DNA of 64,000 nt from NCBI RefSeq assembly GCF_030384665.1, contig NC_083676.1, positions 806,001 through 870,000 on the forward strand, read 5' to 3'. Positions 11,264 to 21,576 of the stretch are shown one piece after another. The DNA is from Lodderomyces elongisporus. Lineage: Eukaryota > Ascomycota > Pichiomycetes > Serinales > Debaryomycetaceae. The notes under the pieces are model-generated. The model saw nothing but the letters and a program-made list of their open reading frames with translations. It was not told where the DNA came from and ran no database searches. The position numbers were made by a program, and so were the translations under genes. Every line of letters begins with the position of its first letter. The stretch's first letter is position 1.

Positions 11264-11602
11264 ATGTGTGCGGATCATTGGTTGCTTAGTTTAACAGTGA
11301 TTGAACAGTTGATCGAAAAGGTATCAGGATATCGCCACTACTCCACGTTGGATATGACGCAGAGTCTCCATCAGAACAGATTGGATAAGGGAAGTAGTCA
11401 TGTGACAGCTGTTACAGTATTTGGCAAGAAGTATGCTTATAACGTGTTGCCGATTGGTTTTATTAAAGCTTTGGCCATGTTGCAGGAAACGGTTTCTCGG
11501 TTAATACAGAAGAGTTCGGGTTGTGTTGCTTTATCGACGATATTGTTGGTTTACTCTAGTTGTACAGAGGAACACAGGAAGTCATTGCTGTTGTTGTCTT
11601 GA
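11264..11602 (+). pseudogene. Ty3/gypsy reverse transcriptase remnant
   Basis: The fragment carries the hallmark blocks of gypsy reverse transcriptase: IEKVSGYRHYSTLDM, LDKGSSH, GKKYAYNVLPIGF and, after a gap, VYSSCTEEH. The catalytic FIDDI block is present at 11530-11544 but in a different frame from VYS, so a frameshift splits the active site. Several conserved positions are replaced (NVLPIGFIKALAM where P.GL.NAPA.F is usual). Upstream and downstream sequence is full of stops. Confidence 0.85.
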
Positions 11603-11818
11603 AGTTTTCAGAAGAATTACAGTTTACTTTCAAGAGTTCAAGTGTGAGTTGGGAGTGTCGAAGATGACATCTTTATGTCATGAAGTTAGTTTAAATGGTA
11701 CCTGAATCTCCGAAGTGCGATTGGGAATTTTCAGAAGTGAGAAATGTTTAAGGATTGGTTATGGTGAGACATTTATAAGTCGAGGATACGGATCACGGAT
11801 CATTAGTATTGTTGGTGA

Positions 11819-11910
11819 GGTTAAAAGAGAATTTCTACCGGCGGCATGTAAGCTATGTGAGCCAGGTTAGGAGAAAATTTCTACCGGAGGCATGTAAGCT
11901 ATGGGAGCTA
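11819..11910 (+). repeat. 46-bp tandem duplication inside the retroelement
   Basis: Two adjacent 46-bp units (11819-11864 and 11865-11910) share the core ATTTCTACCGG and GGCATGTAAGCTATG. By eye they differ at six positions. They lie in the decayed pol region downstream of the RT remnant. Confidence 0.85.
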
Positions 11911-13343
11911 AGTCAGCAGTTAGATAAGTCTAACGGGAGCTCCAAGGAAAGAAATAGCTTGTCATGTTGGTAGCGAAAGAGTAGTTCAAGAAGAAGGAAC
12001 TAAGGATAGGAAACAAGTGTTGTTTCACTATCAGGACTAGACTGCAGGATTAGGCAGTTGATGTTGTGTTTGGTATTGTGTTTGGATGAACACATAGTTA
12101 ACATGAATTATTAGTCATTGGAGATGACGTTATGCTCGGTAAATATTGCTAACAAGGAATTGTCCGGATAGACAATTGTAACAAAAGGATTTTAGTTAGT
12201 TACAGCTGGTAGGTAATGCAAGATGTTGGTTACTTGAGCAAGAGTCAGCAGATCATTCAAATCTACTGATGAAGTATTATTCTTTGTGAATAGATCGGCT
12301 ACAAAGACAGCTGATATGAATATTGGTTTCACTAGGAATGGATAATTGAACATGTTGCTTAGCAAGGTGTTGCAATTGGTTGACGTTTGAATCGTGGTTA
12401 ACGAATGATCAGGAAAGGTACTACGGACTGATTGTCAAAAGGTAGTAGTCACAGTTGCTTATAGAAAGCTGCGAAAGACATCATAGTTAAGGTTCAACGT
12501 TTGTTTGTCAATCGGATGCTTGACTTAGGTTTGCTTTATGTTATAGGTTCGATACTGATAGAGAGGGGACACGCAATCCTCCAGAGCTCAAGGAGTGCTA
12601 TCAAGAGGTATGAACATGACAGAGATAAAGTGTTTGGGTGCTACGCTAGTTGGGTTTTTATACTAGTGTGCTCATGGTTAGTCAAGTGGAATGCTGCTTG
12701 TGGAATTGGATTTGTTTGTGAGTTTTGAAGATACTTGGGTTATAGACAGTACTATAAGGTACGTGTTGGATGATAGCCATATGTATTTCATAGGAACACA
12801 AGTTCGCTTAGTTTGTCGATAATAGAATGCACTAAGCCAGACGGTTGGTGAAAAGGTGGAAATTCTTTAGTGTGAGAATTTGCCTTGGGCATCATTGGTG
12901 ATGCGGATTAAGGACATGAAGTCATTAAGTCCAATGGTTTAAAACGGAAAGTTGGTACAACTTTATTGGAGCGGGGGAAGAAATCCTGTCCGTTCGTATA
13001 GTTGATAATGGGATTATGCTTTCAGGAGAGGATTATTGACGTCCAGGAATATAATGGAGAATTACAATTGTGTTCATGAAAGGGTTCTAAGTGAAGAAGA
13101 CTAGCATTAAGTTAGTGGTAGATCATGGGATATATGGAAGATTTCCATTTATGGAAATAGGAGTTTGGTTCTTACTCAGGTATGTTGAGTTTGATACTAA
13201 GTGAATGGTTGTAGACCAAGACATGGTTCTACTTGTCGTCCCAAAGTCAGGGGATTGGAAGTCGCTTAGGATGTTAACACATTTGTTGCTTGTTAATTAC
13301 AGTTGGTTACCCTGAAGATAGTCTTGAAGAGGAGGTTTGATTT

Positions 13344-13353
13344 AACAAGGGGG
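13344..13353 (+). other. Polypurine tract of the retroelement
   Basis: AACAAGGGGG lies three bases before the right LTR, the usual position for plus-strand priming. It is mostly purine; the exact cleavage point is not visible. Confidence 0.55.
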
Positions 13354-13356
13354 TGA

Positions 13357-13821
13357 TGTTCTATATCGGATTCAGAGAATACGTTAGAATAGAACTTATT
13401 GTTTTCAATAGAGCATAGCCTCTATTGTTGTCGTTCAATTGAGCATAGCCTCCATTGTCCTCGTTCAATTGAGCATAGCCTCAATTGTTGTTGTCTAATT
13501 TCAACATAGTAATTATGTTGTATGTTAGTTATGTTTAGGACATAACAGTTCATAGTACGAAGATGAGAAAAGTTCGAATATAAAAGAAGGACTTTGCTCA
13601 CTCGAATTTCGGTTTATAGTTTATTTAGAAATTAACTTGTTTTAAGAGTCAGACACCGACACATAGTAGAAGTCTACTATAGAGTAGTTCCATATAACGT
13701 GCAGTGCGTTATATGCGAATACAAGAACTTAACCACATACACACAGATCCTTGTCGCAAGTTCCAAGGATCCCAGATCTGTCATAGAGAAATACCGCAAG
13801 AAAGGAGGATATTATAAAACA
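13357..13821 (+). repeat. Right LTR (465 bp)
   Basis: Same length and, by visual comparison, same sequence as the left LTR, offset by 4,064 bases. It is followed immediately by the right target duplication GTCTG at 13822-13826. Confidence 0.95.
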
Positions 13822-13826
13822 GTCTG
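13822..13826. repeat. 5-bp target-site duplication, right copy
   Basis: GTCTG, identical to 9288-9292, directly after the terminal CA of the right LTR. Confidence 0.92.
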
Positions 13827-14329
13827 TAAAACCTACTACTTTGATCAGATATATCTTTATAGCAAATCATTGTTTGTGGTTGGTAGTGACAAAAAGAGCA
13901 AAACCAGACGACAAAAGACTAATGACAAAAGACTAACGACAAAAGACTAACGACAAAAGACTAACGACAAAAGACTAATGACAAAAGACAACATGTGATC
14001 CTATTACTCTCATTACCAGAACTAATATATCTTTCTTTTTCTTTTTCTTTCTTTCTTTTTTTTTTTTACTAAGTTGGTCTAGGATTGGCATACATATTTG
14101 TGTTTTTACGTTAATTGAAAAGGAAGGTATTATTCGTTAGTTACAGTAAGTATAATAACTATAAAGACTTGGGTTATAAAGAACCTTTATTCACTACAAA
14201 AGAGATGCAAAAGGGAGGAGAACAAGCAAGAAAAAAAAAAAAGAAATGATAAAGACAAGACAGGAAAAGTAAAGGTACCGAGAATCCATACGTATCTTGT
14301 GTCACAACAATAGTTGAAAGCCAAAAAAA
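13827..14329. other. Intergenic stretch with a 14-bp minisatellite
   Basis: No gene. Unit GACAAAAGACTAAC (or ...TAAT) repeats five full times plus a partial copy at 13910-13992. T- and A-rich tracts follow. It was joined to the 5' flank of tRNA-Val copy 1 before the retroelement landed. Confidence 0.8.
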
Positions 14330-14403
14330 TGATCACGCCCAGGATCGAACTGGGGACGTTATGCGTGTTAAGCATATGCCATAACCAACTAGACCACGCG
14401 ACC
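14330..14403 (-). tRNA. tRNA-Val (anticodon AAC), copy 2
   Basis: 74 nt and identical to the copy at 9204-9277, including acceptor, AAC anticodon and T arm. Downstream on the transcribed strand a run of seven T (A run just below 14330) can terminate Pol III. The immediate 5' flanks of the two copies share a short TTTTGATGT-like block, which suggests a local duplication that predates the retroelement. Confidence 0.96.
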
Positions 14404-15333
14404 TTTTGGATGTGAAAGTAAACACCTCTAAAATCCCCTAAAAATCATTTCAAGTCATGTGATATACATAAATATATATAGCTAATTTTGACATATTTTT
14501 CTTTAAATTTCTTTTTTCTTTTTTCAGAATTAGTAGACCGTAGTGATTGAGTGTACTACGACTATAGGTTTACAGAGTAAAGCAAATGTAATTGAAACAA
14601 CAAAAAAAAAAGAAAGAACAAAGAAACTGTTTTTGAGCTATTGCGGAGGTTTGTGCATTTCATCAACATGTCACTTCCATGTTCATATAAACATTCCCTC
14701 ATCTACACAATATCTGCAGAATATCTGCAGAATACCTAGCTTGTTTCTCCTTCTTTGAACTTAAATCTAAACTCAAACTCTCTAAAGACTTGTGAAATAA
14801 TTGTTATATGAGGGAATCAAGATGCATGTTTATCCAATAAAAAGAGAGATAAAATATCTCGTCCTCGTCCTCGTCTTGGTCTTGGTCTTGGTCTTGCTTT
14901 TTGTTTCACTTTATTTATTTTTTTTGTTAGAAAAAAGAAAAATGAAAAAAAAAAAGAAACTATAAGATCCTGGCAGTAGGAGCAGTCAATCGTCACAGCC
15001 GTACTCAAGTCACCAGACCTGGAAAGAGACGCAAAGCAAAAGAATCAAGAAATGAAACAATCTGAAGAATAGTACGTATTCTTCTTCATTTGAGAAAATA
15101 CAGAAAGAATGAAATAAAAGAAAATTAAACACGAAATCTAAGAAGCAAAACAGATTAAGAAGCCCAACATTAACGTGACTGTACTACAACTTTCTTTTTT
15201 TTTTTTTTCTCTCTCTTTCTCTTTCTCTCTCTATTTTTTTTTATTGTGTTGTTTTAGTTCTTCTCTTTCTAAACCAATCAAAGCATCGAAAAGATACAAT
15301 AAGCTTGTTGTACTATTGAATGATATACAATAT

Positions 15334-15377
<44 letters not shown>

Positions 15378-17350
15378 ATTTCATTAGAGCAATTGAAGCT
15401 CGCTTTCTCTTTTCTTTTCTTTTCTTTTCTTTTCTTTTCTTTTCTTTTCTTTTCTTTTCTTTTCTTTTCTTTTCTTTCAGTTGTTCTTTTTTGTTAATCT
15501 TTTATTTGACTAGGTTGGAAACAAGCCTTGATGGTTACTCACTTTTTTATTTCCTGGATTTTTATTGTTGCGCTGCTTTTCCACAAAGTTGCTTTGAAGC
15601 AGTGACTTAAACTGAAATTTGTTTTGGCTTTCTCTGTCTCTGTCTCTTTCTTGTTTTAATTTTTTCTTGTTTTTTTTTTTTAATTTATTGTAGAAAGCAG
15701 AAAGCAATCTTTTATTGGAGACGAAGAGGAACAATAGCCGTTATAACAATCGTGAAGAGACTGCTATTTCCATCATTCATTTACTTACACACTCAATCAC
15801 ACAAGGAAGAGATAAAAAAGAAAACCGTTTGTGCGTCAGGAACTGGAACTGAAATTGCCAATGGTTTTCTATTTCATTTTTCATTTTTATTTTTTGGTTC
15901 TTCAAAGTTGCTTTCAATGTAAGTACCATTACCTCATGTTTATAGTATATTCTATCTTCACTATTCACTGCTCGTGTTTTCTACCCACACATACACCTAC
16001 ACACATACACTTAGACACACACACACACACACTCTCTCTTTCATATATATATATATATAAATCACTTTAGATTACATTTCCTCTCTTCTCTTTTAGTTTC
16101 CTCGGATTATAGGAAAGAAGAGCCTGATACCTATACGTAAATTTCACTCAAACATAAAATAAAAAATATTCACTTGCTTACAACGTATACACTGCATTTC
16201 ATGTAGTAAAGGGATGCGCTCTACTTAATCTCATGCTTGTGACTTTTCCTTTCAAAACCCTCTTAAACCTCTAACAAAAAAAAGACAATAGCACTTTTGT
16301 ATTGGGTATAATCATTTGAGCACATGTGAAAAGATGCAAAGAAAGCAAGAAAGAAAGAAAGAAAGAAAAGAATTGTTGATTTGTGGAACTTGTTAATGAG
16401 GCTGACACGACAGATGAACTTTAGGACTCAAACACTCATTGGTACTATTGGTACTGATACTCTAGTTGTAGTTTCCCTAATAGTTGCTAGGGGATGAGGA
16501 GGGAGGAGGGGGCTGGGTCATCATTTTGTGAAAATTTACAAAAGTGGCACAAAGACAAAGTGACAGAGATTGTGAAATTTCAGGTTGCAGTTTTGTGCAA
16601 TAATTATAGTGTATTTCTATATGCAGGATCTGTAAACAAAAGAACAAAGTTCATAGTCCAAACGTCACCTTCTAAAGCCACTCCATAATATACACAAGCA
16701 CAAGCACACACATTGTTTGTTTGTTTCCTCCTCAGGAACAACTAGCATCTCTTCACATCTATATACAAATATAAATAAACTCAATTGCTCTTGCTCCTTC
16801 ACCTTTGCAACTTGTCATTATATAAGATCCAACTAAGTTCAACTCCATTCGCAATAAAAGAAAAAAGAAGTCGAGGAAGAAGAAAACGAAGAAGAAGAAG
16901 AAGAAGGATAGATTAAAAAAAACCAAATCTTTTTCAAACCACTTTTGTTCCTTTACACCTTGGGCTTTATACAACTATAAAGGCTATCAAAAATCAAACT
17001 TATACACCACCTAGAAAAAAAAAAGACAGATTTCTACAAAGCCATACTCAACCAAGCTTAATTGAACTTTTATTTTATTTATTATAAATTTGTTAAACTA
17101 CAAGATCAACAGAGATTTATCAAACTCATCACAGATTAGTGTCTTTTCAACCGTATTATATCATATCATATCATATCACATCGAATAATTTTATTTTATT
17201 TTAATTTATTTTGTTTTGTTTTGTTTTGAACTTTTCTTTTATTTCTTGTTTTTTTATTTATTTCTTTACTATATTTGTTTAGAGAATTAAAATAACTTCA
17301 AAAAAAAAAACTAAAAAGAAAGAAAGAGAACACACATTTCCTACTTCAAA
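14404..17350. other. Gene-free region upstream of RSN1-type gene
   Basis: About 2.9 kb without a supported gene. It contains a TA tract (about 15338-15373), a TTTTC pentanucleotide array (about 15402-15478), CA repeats near 16010-16035, GAA repeats near 16880-16905 and ATCAT repeats near 17158-17180. The last few hundred bases are the A/T-rich promoter and leader of the downstream channel gene. Confidence 0.6.
15402..15478. repeat. TTTTC pentanucleotide microsatellite
   Basis: About fourteen near-perfect copies of TTTTC, just after an (AT)n tract at about 15338-15373. This is typical slippage DNA. Confidence 0.9.
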
Positions 17351-20167
17351 ATGGCAGAACAAGCATCAACAAACAGTTCAGCCTCCCAATTCGTCTCGAC
17401 GCTTGTGCCTACATTGGTGATTGCAGCCGTTTATGTCATTATCTTTCTCATCATTAGAAACCGCCAGAAACGAGTTTATGAGCCAAGATCAATCGTCAAG
17501 TCCTTGCCCAATGACTTGCAGACCCCTCCACCTGCAACCGGTGCTTTTAGCTGGTTGACCTCATTGCTCAAGAAGCCAGAAACATTTATCATCCAGTATG
17601 CTGGTGCAGACGGTTACTTTTTCTTGAGGTTTTTGTTTGAATTTGGCGTCATCTGCTTGTTGGGAGCAATTGTCACATGGCCAATCTTGTTCCCAGTCAA
17701 TGCAACCAACGGTAACAACAACCAACCAGGCTCAACTGTTGCAGGCTTTGACATTTTGACCATTGCAAATGTCCGTAACAAATGGAGAACTTTTGCCCAC
17801 GTTTTCTTATCCTGGATATTGTTTGGCTTGGTGATCTTTTTGATTTACCGTGAGTTGGTTTACTACACCACTTTTAGACATGTGTTGCAAACCACCCCAT
17901 TGTACGACTCATTGTTGAGCTCAAGAACTATGCTTCTTACTGAGATCTCCACCACAAAACTCACAGACTCGACTTTGAGAGAATACTTTCCAACCGCCAC
18001 CAACATTTGGTATGCACGCGAGTACAAGAAGTTGGGTAAGGAGATTGAAGAGAGAACCAAATTGGCAAACAAGTATGAAGGTGCTTTGAACAAAGTTTTG
18101 ACCAAGTCGGTCAAGTTGAGAAACAAGTGCTTGAAAAAGAACAAACCAGCACCAGAGCCAGTTGACGACTTGAACAAATACTTGAAAGATGGCAAAAAAA
18201 GACCAACCCACAAGTTGAAGTTTCTCATTGGTAAGAAAGTCGATACCTTGAACTATGGTGCCGAGAGGTTGGGCGAGTTGAACAAATCAGTGGCCAAGCA
18301 ACAAGCTGAATTCCAAGCACAAGAACAACTCCCAGCTGTTTTCATTGAGTTCCCCACCCAATTGGAATTGCAAAAGGCATACCAAGCCATTCCATACAAC
18401 AAGGACTTTAAAGGCGTTAAGAGACTCATCAATGTTGCACCTGATGACATTATTTGGAAGAACTTGCAATTGACACCAATGAAGAGGAGAATCAAAAAGG
18501 TTCTTGCCAACACCTTTTTGACATTGTTGATTATCTTTTGGTGTATTCCTGTTGCCGTTGTTGGTGCCATTTCCAACATTAACTTTTTAACCGAAAAGGT
18601 GCCATTTTTAAAGTTTATCAACAATATGCCAAAGGTTATCATGGGTGTGATTACAGGTTTGCTTCCAGTTGTTGCATTGGCCGTGTTGATGCTGTTGATC
18701 CCTCCTGTTATTAAGTGGATGGGAAGAATTTCGGGCAGACTCTCGGTTCAACAGGTTGATGAGTATTGTCAAACTTGGTACTTTGCATTCCAAGTTGTTA
18801 ATGTGTTTCTCGCAATCGCATTGGGTTCTTCGGCTGCTTCCGTTGCGCAGGAGATTGTTAAGGACCCTGGTCTGGCTATGCAGCAGTTGTCTCAAAGATT
18901 CCCACCTTCGGTCAATTTCTACTATTCGTATTTGTGTCTTCAAGGATTAACTATAAGTTCCGGAACATTGCTCCAAATAGTTGCCTTGATTTTGTCCCAC
19001 ATCTTGGGTAGAATCTTGGATAGCACCCCAAGAGCCAAATGGAACAGATGGAACACTATTGGCCAACCAGGATTTGCCACTTTGTATCCAGGCTTCTCAT
19101 TGTTGACCGTTATTGCTCTTGCATACTCTGTCATTGCTCCACTTATCTTGGGTTTTACTGCAATTGCCTTTGCTGCATTCTACTTTGCTTATATTTACAC
19201 ATTGGTCTACGTCATGAGACCAGTTACCACCGAGGCTAGAGGTAAGAATTACGTCAAGTCTTTGTTCCATTTGTTTACAGGATTGTTTTTGGCCCAATTG
19301 TGGATTACCGCATTGTTTGTGTTTACCAAAAACTGGGCTTGTGTTGCTTTGGAAGCCGTGATTATTATTGTTACCATTGCCGCTAGGTGGTGGATGAAGA
19401 GAAGATTCTTGGCCAACATTGATGCTGTGCCAATTTCTGCGATCAAATACGCTGCAGGTGACACAACTTATGCTTACCCTATGTACGATCAAGGCTACAA
19501 GGAAATTAGAAGCGAAGGTCAAAACTACTGGGAAGGAGGCAATCAATTGGGTTTGACTCCTGGTGATGGTGGTTTGGATCAAGTTGTGGCAGATAGAAAT
19601 CCAGCAGCCGGAGCTCCAGCCTCTGCTCAAAGAGACAATTTGACAGTTGGAGATGCCGATTACTCCACTATGGGTGAAACCAAGGTGGGCAAATTTGATA
19701 GCGAAAAGGCTTCGACCAATGTCGACACTGGCAGAGCATCCTCGGTTACTGGTGGTCCGTTCCAAGAACCCAACTCCAATGATGAAGAAAAAGGAGGGTT
19801 TTCTAAGAAGAATGCTGTTTCCGGCGCTGCTGGTGCTCCAGGTAAAGGTGTTTCCTGGTTGAAGATCTTCTTCAAGCCAAAGACACAAACTTTTGACATG
19901 ATTAGAAACATCATGCCAAACACTTACTTTAACTATGTTGAGTATAATCCTGAGTTTGTGAGACACGCATACGACGATCCTAACGTGTCCGCTGAGGCGC
20001 CACACATTTGGATTGCCAGAGATCCAATGGGTCTCTCGGAGATTGAGAAGAACAAGGCCTTGAAAGAAGGTGTCGATGTTTCTGACGATAATGCCACTTT
20101 TAACGATAAGAGCCAAATCGTGTTTAGTGGTCCACCACCAACTTACGAAGAGGCCATTAGAGTTTAG
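17351..20167 (+). CDS. RSN1: RSN1-type CSC1/OSCA membrane channel (DUF221)
   Basis: 938 residues. The CSC1/OSCA/TMEM63 family forms osmosensitive or mechanosensitive cation channels; yeast Rsn1 is a genetic suppressor of salt sensitivity. Hydrophobic segments lie near residues 19-37, 90-115 and 147-170. A cytosolic RNA-binding-like loop runs to about 378, then a block of some eight membrane segments to about 670, containing the family hallmark FYYSYLCLQGL. The 260-residue cytosolic tail ends in PPPTYEEA, a PPxY ligand for Rsp5-type ubiquitin ligases, which suggests endocytic turnover. Codon choice is strongly biased (TTG for Leu, AGA for Arg), consistent with good expression. Codon 508 (18872-18874) is CTG and falls where relatives usually have Ser. 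Yeasts have several paralogues; assignment to RSN1 rather than another member is likely but not certain. Confidence 0.85.
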   Translation: MAEQASTNSSASQFVSTLVPTLVIAAVYVIIFLIIRNRQKRVYEPRSIVKSLPNDLQTPPPATGAFSWLTSLLKKPETFIIQYAGADGYFFLRFLFEFGVICLLGAIVTWPILFPVNATNGNNNQPGSTVAGFDILTIANVRNKWRTFAHVFLSWILFGLVIFLIYRELVYYTTFRHVLQTTPLYDSLLSSRTMLLTEISTTKLTDSTLREYFPTATNIWYAREYKKLGKEIEERTKLANKYEGALNKVLTKSVKLRNKCLKKNKPAPEPVDDLNKYLKDGKKRPTHKLKFLIGKKVDTLNYGAERLGELNKSVAKQQAEFQAQEQLPAVFIEFPTQLELQKAYQAIPYNKDFKGVKRLINVAPDDIIWKNLQLTPMKRRIKKVLANTFLTLLIIFWCIPVAVVGAISNINFLTEKVPFLKFINNMPKVIMGVITGLLPVVALAVLMLLIPPVIKWMGRISGRLSVQQVDEYCQTWYFAFQVVNVFLAIALGSSAASVAQEIVKDPGLAMQQLSQRFPPSVNFYYSYLCLQGLTISSGTLLQIVALILSHILGRILDSTPRAKWNRWNTIGQPGFATLYPGFSLLTVIALAYSVIAPLILGFTAIAFAAFYFAYIYTLVYVMRPVTTEARGKNYVKSLFHLFTGLFLAQLWITALFVFTKNWACVALEAVIIIVTIAARWWMKRRFLANIDAVPISAIKYAAGDTTYAYPMYDQGYKEIRSEGQNYWEGGNQLGLTPGDGGLDQVVADRNPAAGAPASAQRDNLTVGDADYSTMGETKVGKFDSEKASTNVDTGRASSVTGGPFQEPNSNDEEKGGFSKKNAVSGAAGAPGKGVSWLKIFFKPKTQTFDMIRNIMPNTYFNYVEYNPEFVRHAYDDPNVSAEAPHIWIARDPMGLSEIEKNKALKEGVDVSDDNATFNDKSQIVFSGPPPTYEEAIRV

Positions 20168-21395
20168 GATATCATTTCCATTTCCATTTTCATCGTCATT
20201 TTCATTTTCCGTTTTCATGTCAACGTCTAAAAAGCTGATATGAAGGACTTGTACTTGACTCCATTTGTCATTTCTGTAATAGCGTTTATTTATCTTCAAT
20301 TATAAAATTGAAATTTTGTTAGTTGCTTGTAATTTAATAATAATTTTCTTAATACTAGTCAACTTTTTTATAGTTGTTCCGTGATTCTGTAGCTTGTTCC
20401 TTTTAGATCTACCAGCACATGATGGATGGAATGGTATGTGGGCTGTGTCGCACACACACAAAAAAAATGAGGTTAGAAGAAGTAAAATATATAGTTAATA
20501 ATTTAAAGTGTTTTGATTTTGTAATGAACTTTTTTGTTTTGTTTTCGTAATTTTCATGCTTTCAGAAATTATGTAGAGCAAGGTATGAATGAAATTTTGA
20601 CAACGACAAGTAAGTAGATGAGTTGAGGAGTAGAAGCAAAGAGTTAAATAACAGAAGGATACATTGTATATGTTCATGGTTGACTTGCAAGATATGTAAG
20701 TTATAAGTTCGTAATTTACACCCAAGTGTGCCACTTTGTAAGTAAAAATTTTGCATCAATTTCGCATCAATTTTGCATATGACTTTTGGTGTGCTTTTCA
20801 ACTCGTCAAACTCGCCGTCTCCATATATAGCCAAACTACTCTACACTTTGTACATGAATATACATTTACAGTGCTCGTGCTCAAACAGTGAAAACACTTG
20901 CTTCATCATTATTTGATGATACATTTATAATTTACCCATGTTCAAAAGTGCGTGGTAAGTGCTGACGTTAAATAAAGATACAGAACATCCTCAGGACTAA
21001 TTTCCTTAGCTGCGCAAAAGAATGGTGAGCGAGAGAAATTAAAAAGGAAAAAAAAAGGAAAAAAAAAAAAGAAAAGGGAAAAAGGAAAAAGTACAACGAG
21101 GAAATAAGATGGGAGACAAGAGTTCATTTCATCGACATCACAGTAAGGAAAAGACCATAAGGTTGATTGCGTTACCCAAGCGTACCAAGTAAGTTTATTT
21201 AAACACACACATGGCTTAATTAAATTTTCGCAGCAGTTGCGCTGTTTTTCAGTTGCGAAGGGATTATGGGGCCGAGGTTCCGAGAATCGAGACGTTAGGC
21301 GCTGATGGGGGAGGGGGCGGGCGTGGCGGAAAGGAGGAAAGACTCTAGACAGACGGAGCTGTTTAAAAATGGGGGTTGTCAGACCCAACAAGTAA
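20168..21395. other. 3' flank of RSN1 and tRNA upstream region
   Basis: About 1.2 kb without a supported gene. It begins with ATTTCC/ATTTTC-type repeats directly after the RSN1 stop and has unique A/T-rich sequence to about 20940. A more G-rich stretch (21270-21390) then leads into the tRNA array. A 149-codon minus-strand frame at 20942-21391 has an unconvincing composition. Confidence 0.6.
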
Positions 21396-21469
21396 GCCTG
21401 CGTGGCGAAATTGGTTATCGCTTTTGACTTCTAATCAAAGGATTCCGGGTTCGAGTCCCGGCGTGGGTT
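21396..21469 (+). tRNA. tRNA-Arg (anticodon UCU), copy 1
   Basis: 74-nt cloverleaf. The acceptor is GCCTGCG paired with CGTGGGT (with G-T pairs). The anticodon loop CTTCTAA gives TCT. The T arm is CCGGG-TTCGAGT-CCCGG. Only four T follow, two of them inside the gene, then 16 bases separate it from tRNA-Phe. Confidence 0.94.
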
Positions 21470-21485
21470 TTCTTACTTACCAATT

Positions 21486-21558
21486 GCGGCTTTAGCTCAC
21501 CTGGGAGAGCGTCAGACTGAAGATCTGGAGGTACTGTGTTCGAGCCACAGAAGCCGCA
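21486..21558 (+). tRNA. tRNA-Phe (anticodon GAA), copy 1
   Basis: 73 nt. Acceptor GCGGCTT with the matching AAGCCGC and discriminator A. Anticodon loop CTGAAGA. No intron. It lies 16 nt after tRNA-Arg copy 1 and 18 nt before tRNA-Arg copy 2. No T run longer than three follows. Confidence 0.95.
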
Positions 21559-21576
21559 CTTGTTTCACACATTTAA

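Larger units (their letters stand above)
9293..13821 (+). mobile_element. Ty3/gypsy LTR retrotransposon, decayed interior
   Basis: A 4,529-bp insertion with two 465-bp direct LTRs (TG...CA ends) flanked by the 5-bp duplication GTCTG. A primer-binding site starting TGGTAGCG lies two bases inside the left LTR and fits the 3' end of initiator tRNA-Met. A purine-rich AACAAGGGGG lies just before the right LTR. The roughly 3.6-kb interior has no long reading frame. It keeps recognisable pieces of a retroviral-type aspartic protease (ALLDSGS, near 10237) and a Ty3/gypsy reverse transcriptase (near 11270-11600), in PR-then-RT order on the plus strand. Stops and frameshifts are scattered through both. 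By eye the two LTRs are identical, so the last transposition was recent although the interior cannot code. No clear gag or integrase was found. Confidence 0.93.

Noticed and set aside
19097..20299. 400-codon antisense frame over RSN1
   Set aside because: It is the shadow of the codon-biased RSN1 gene; the sense frame has clear family motifs.
20942..21391. 149-codon minus-strand frame near the tRNA array
   Set aside because: The central part is Phe/Leu from A-rich DNA, there is no family resemblance, and it ends just at the tRNA genes.
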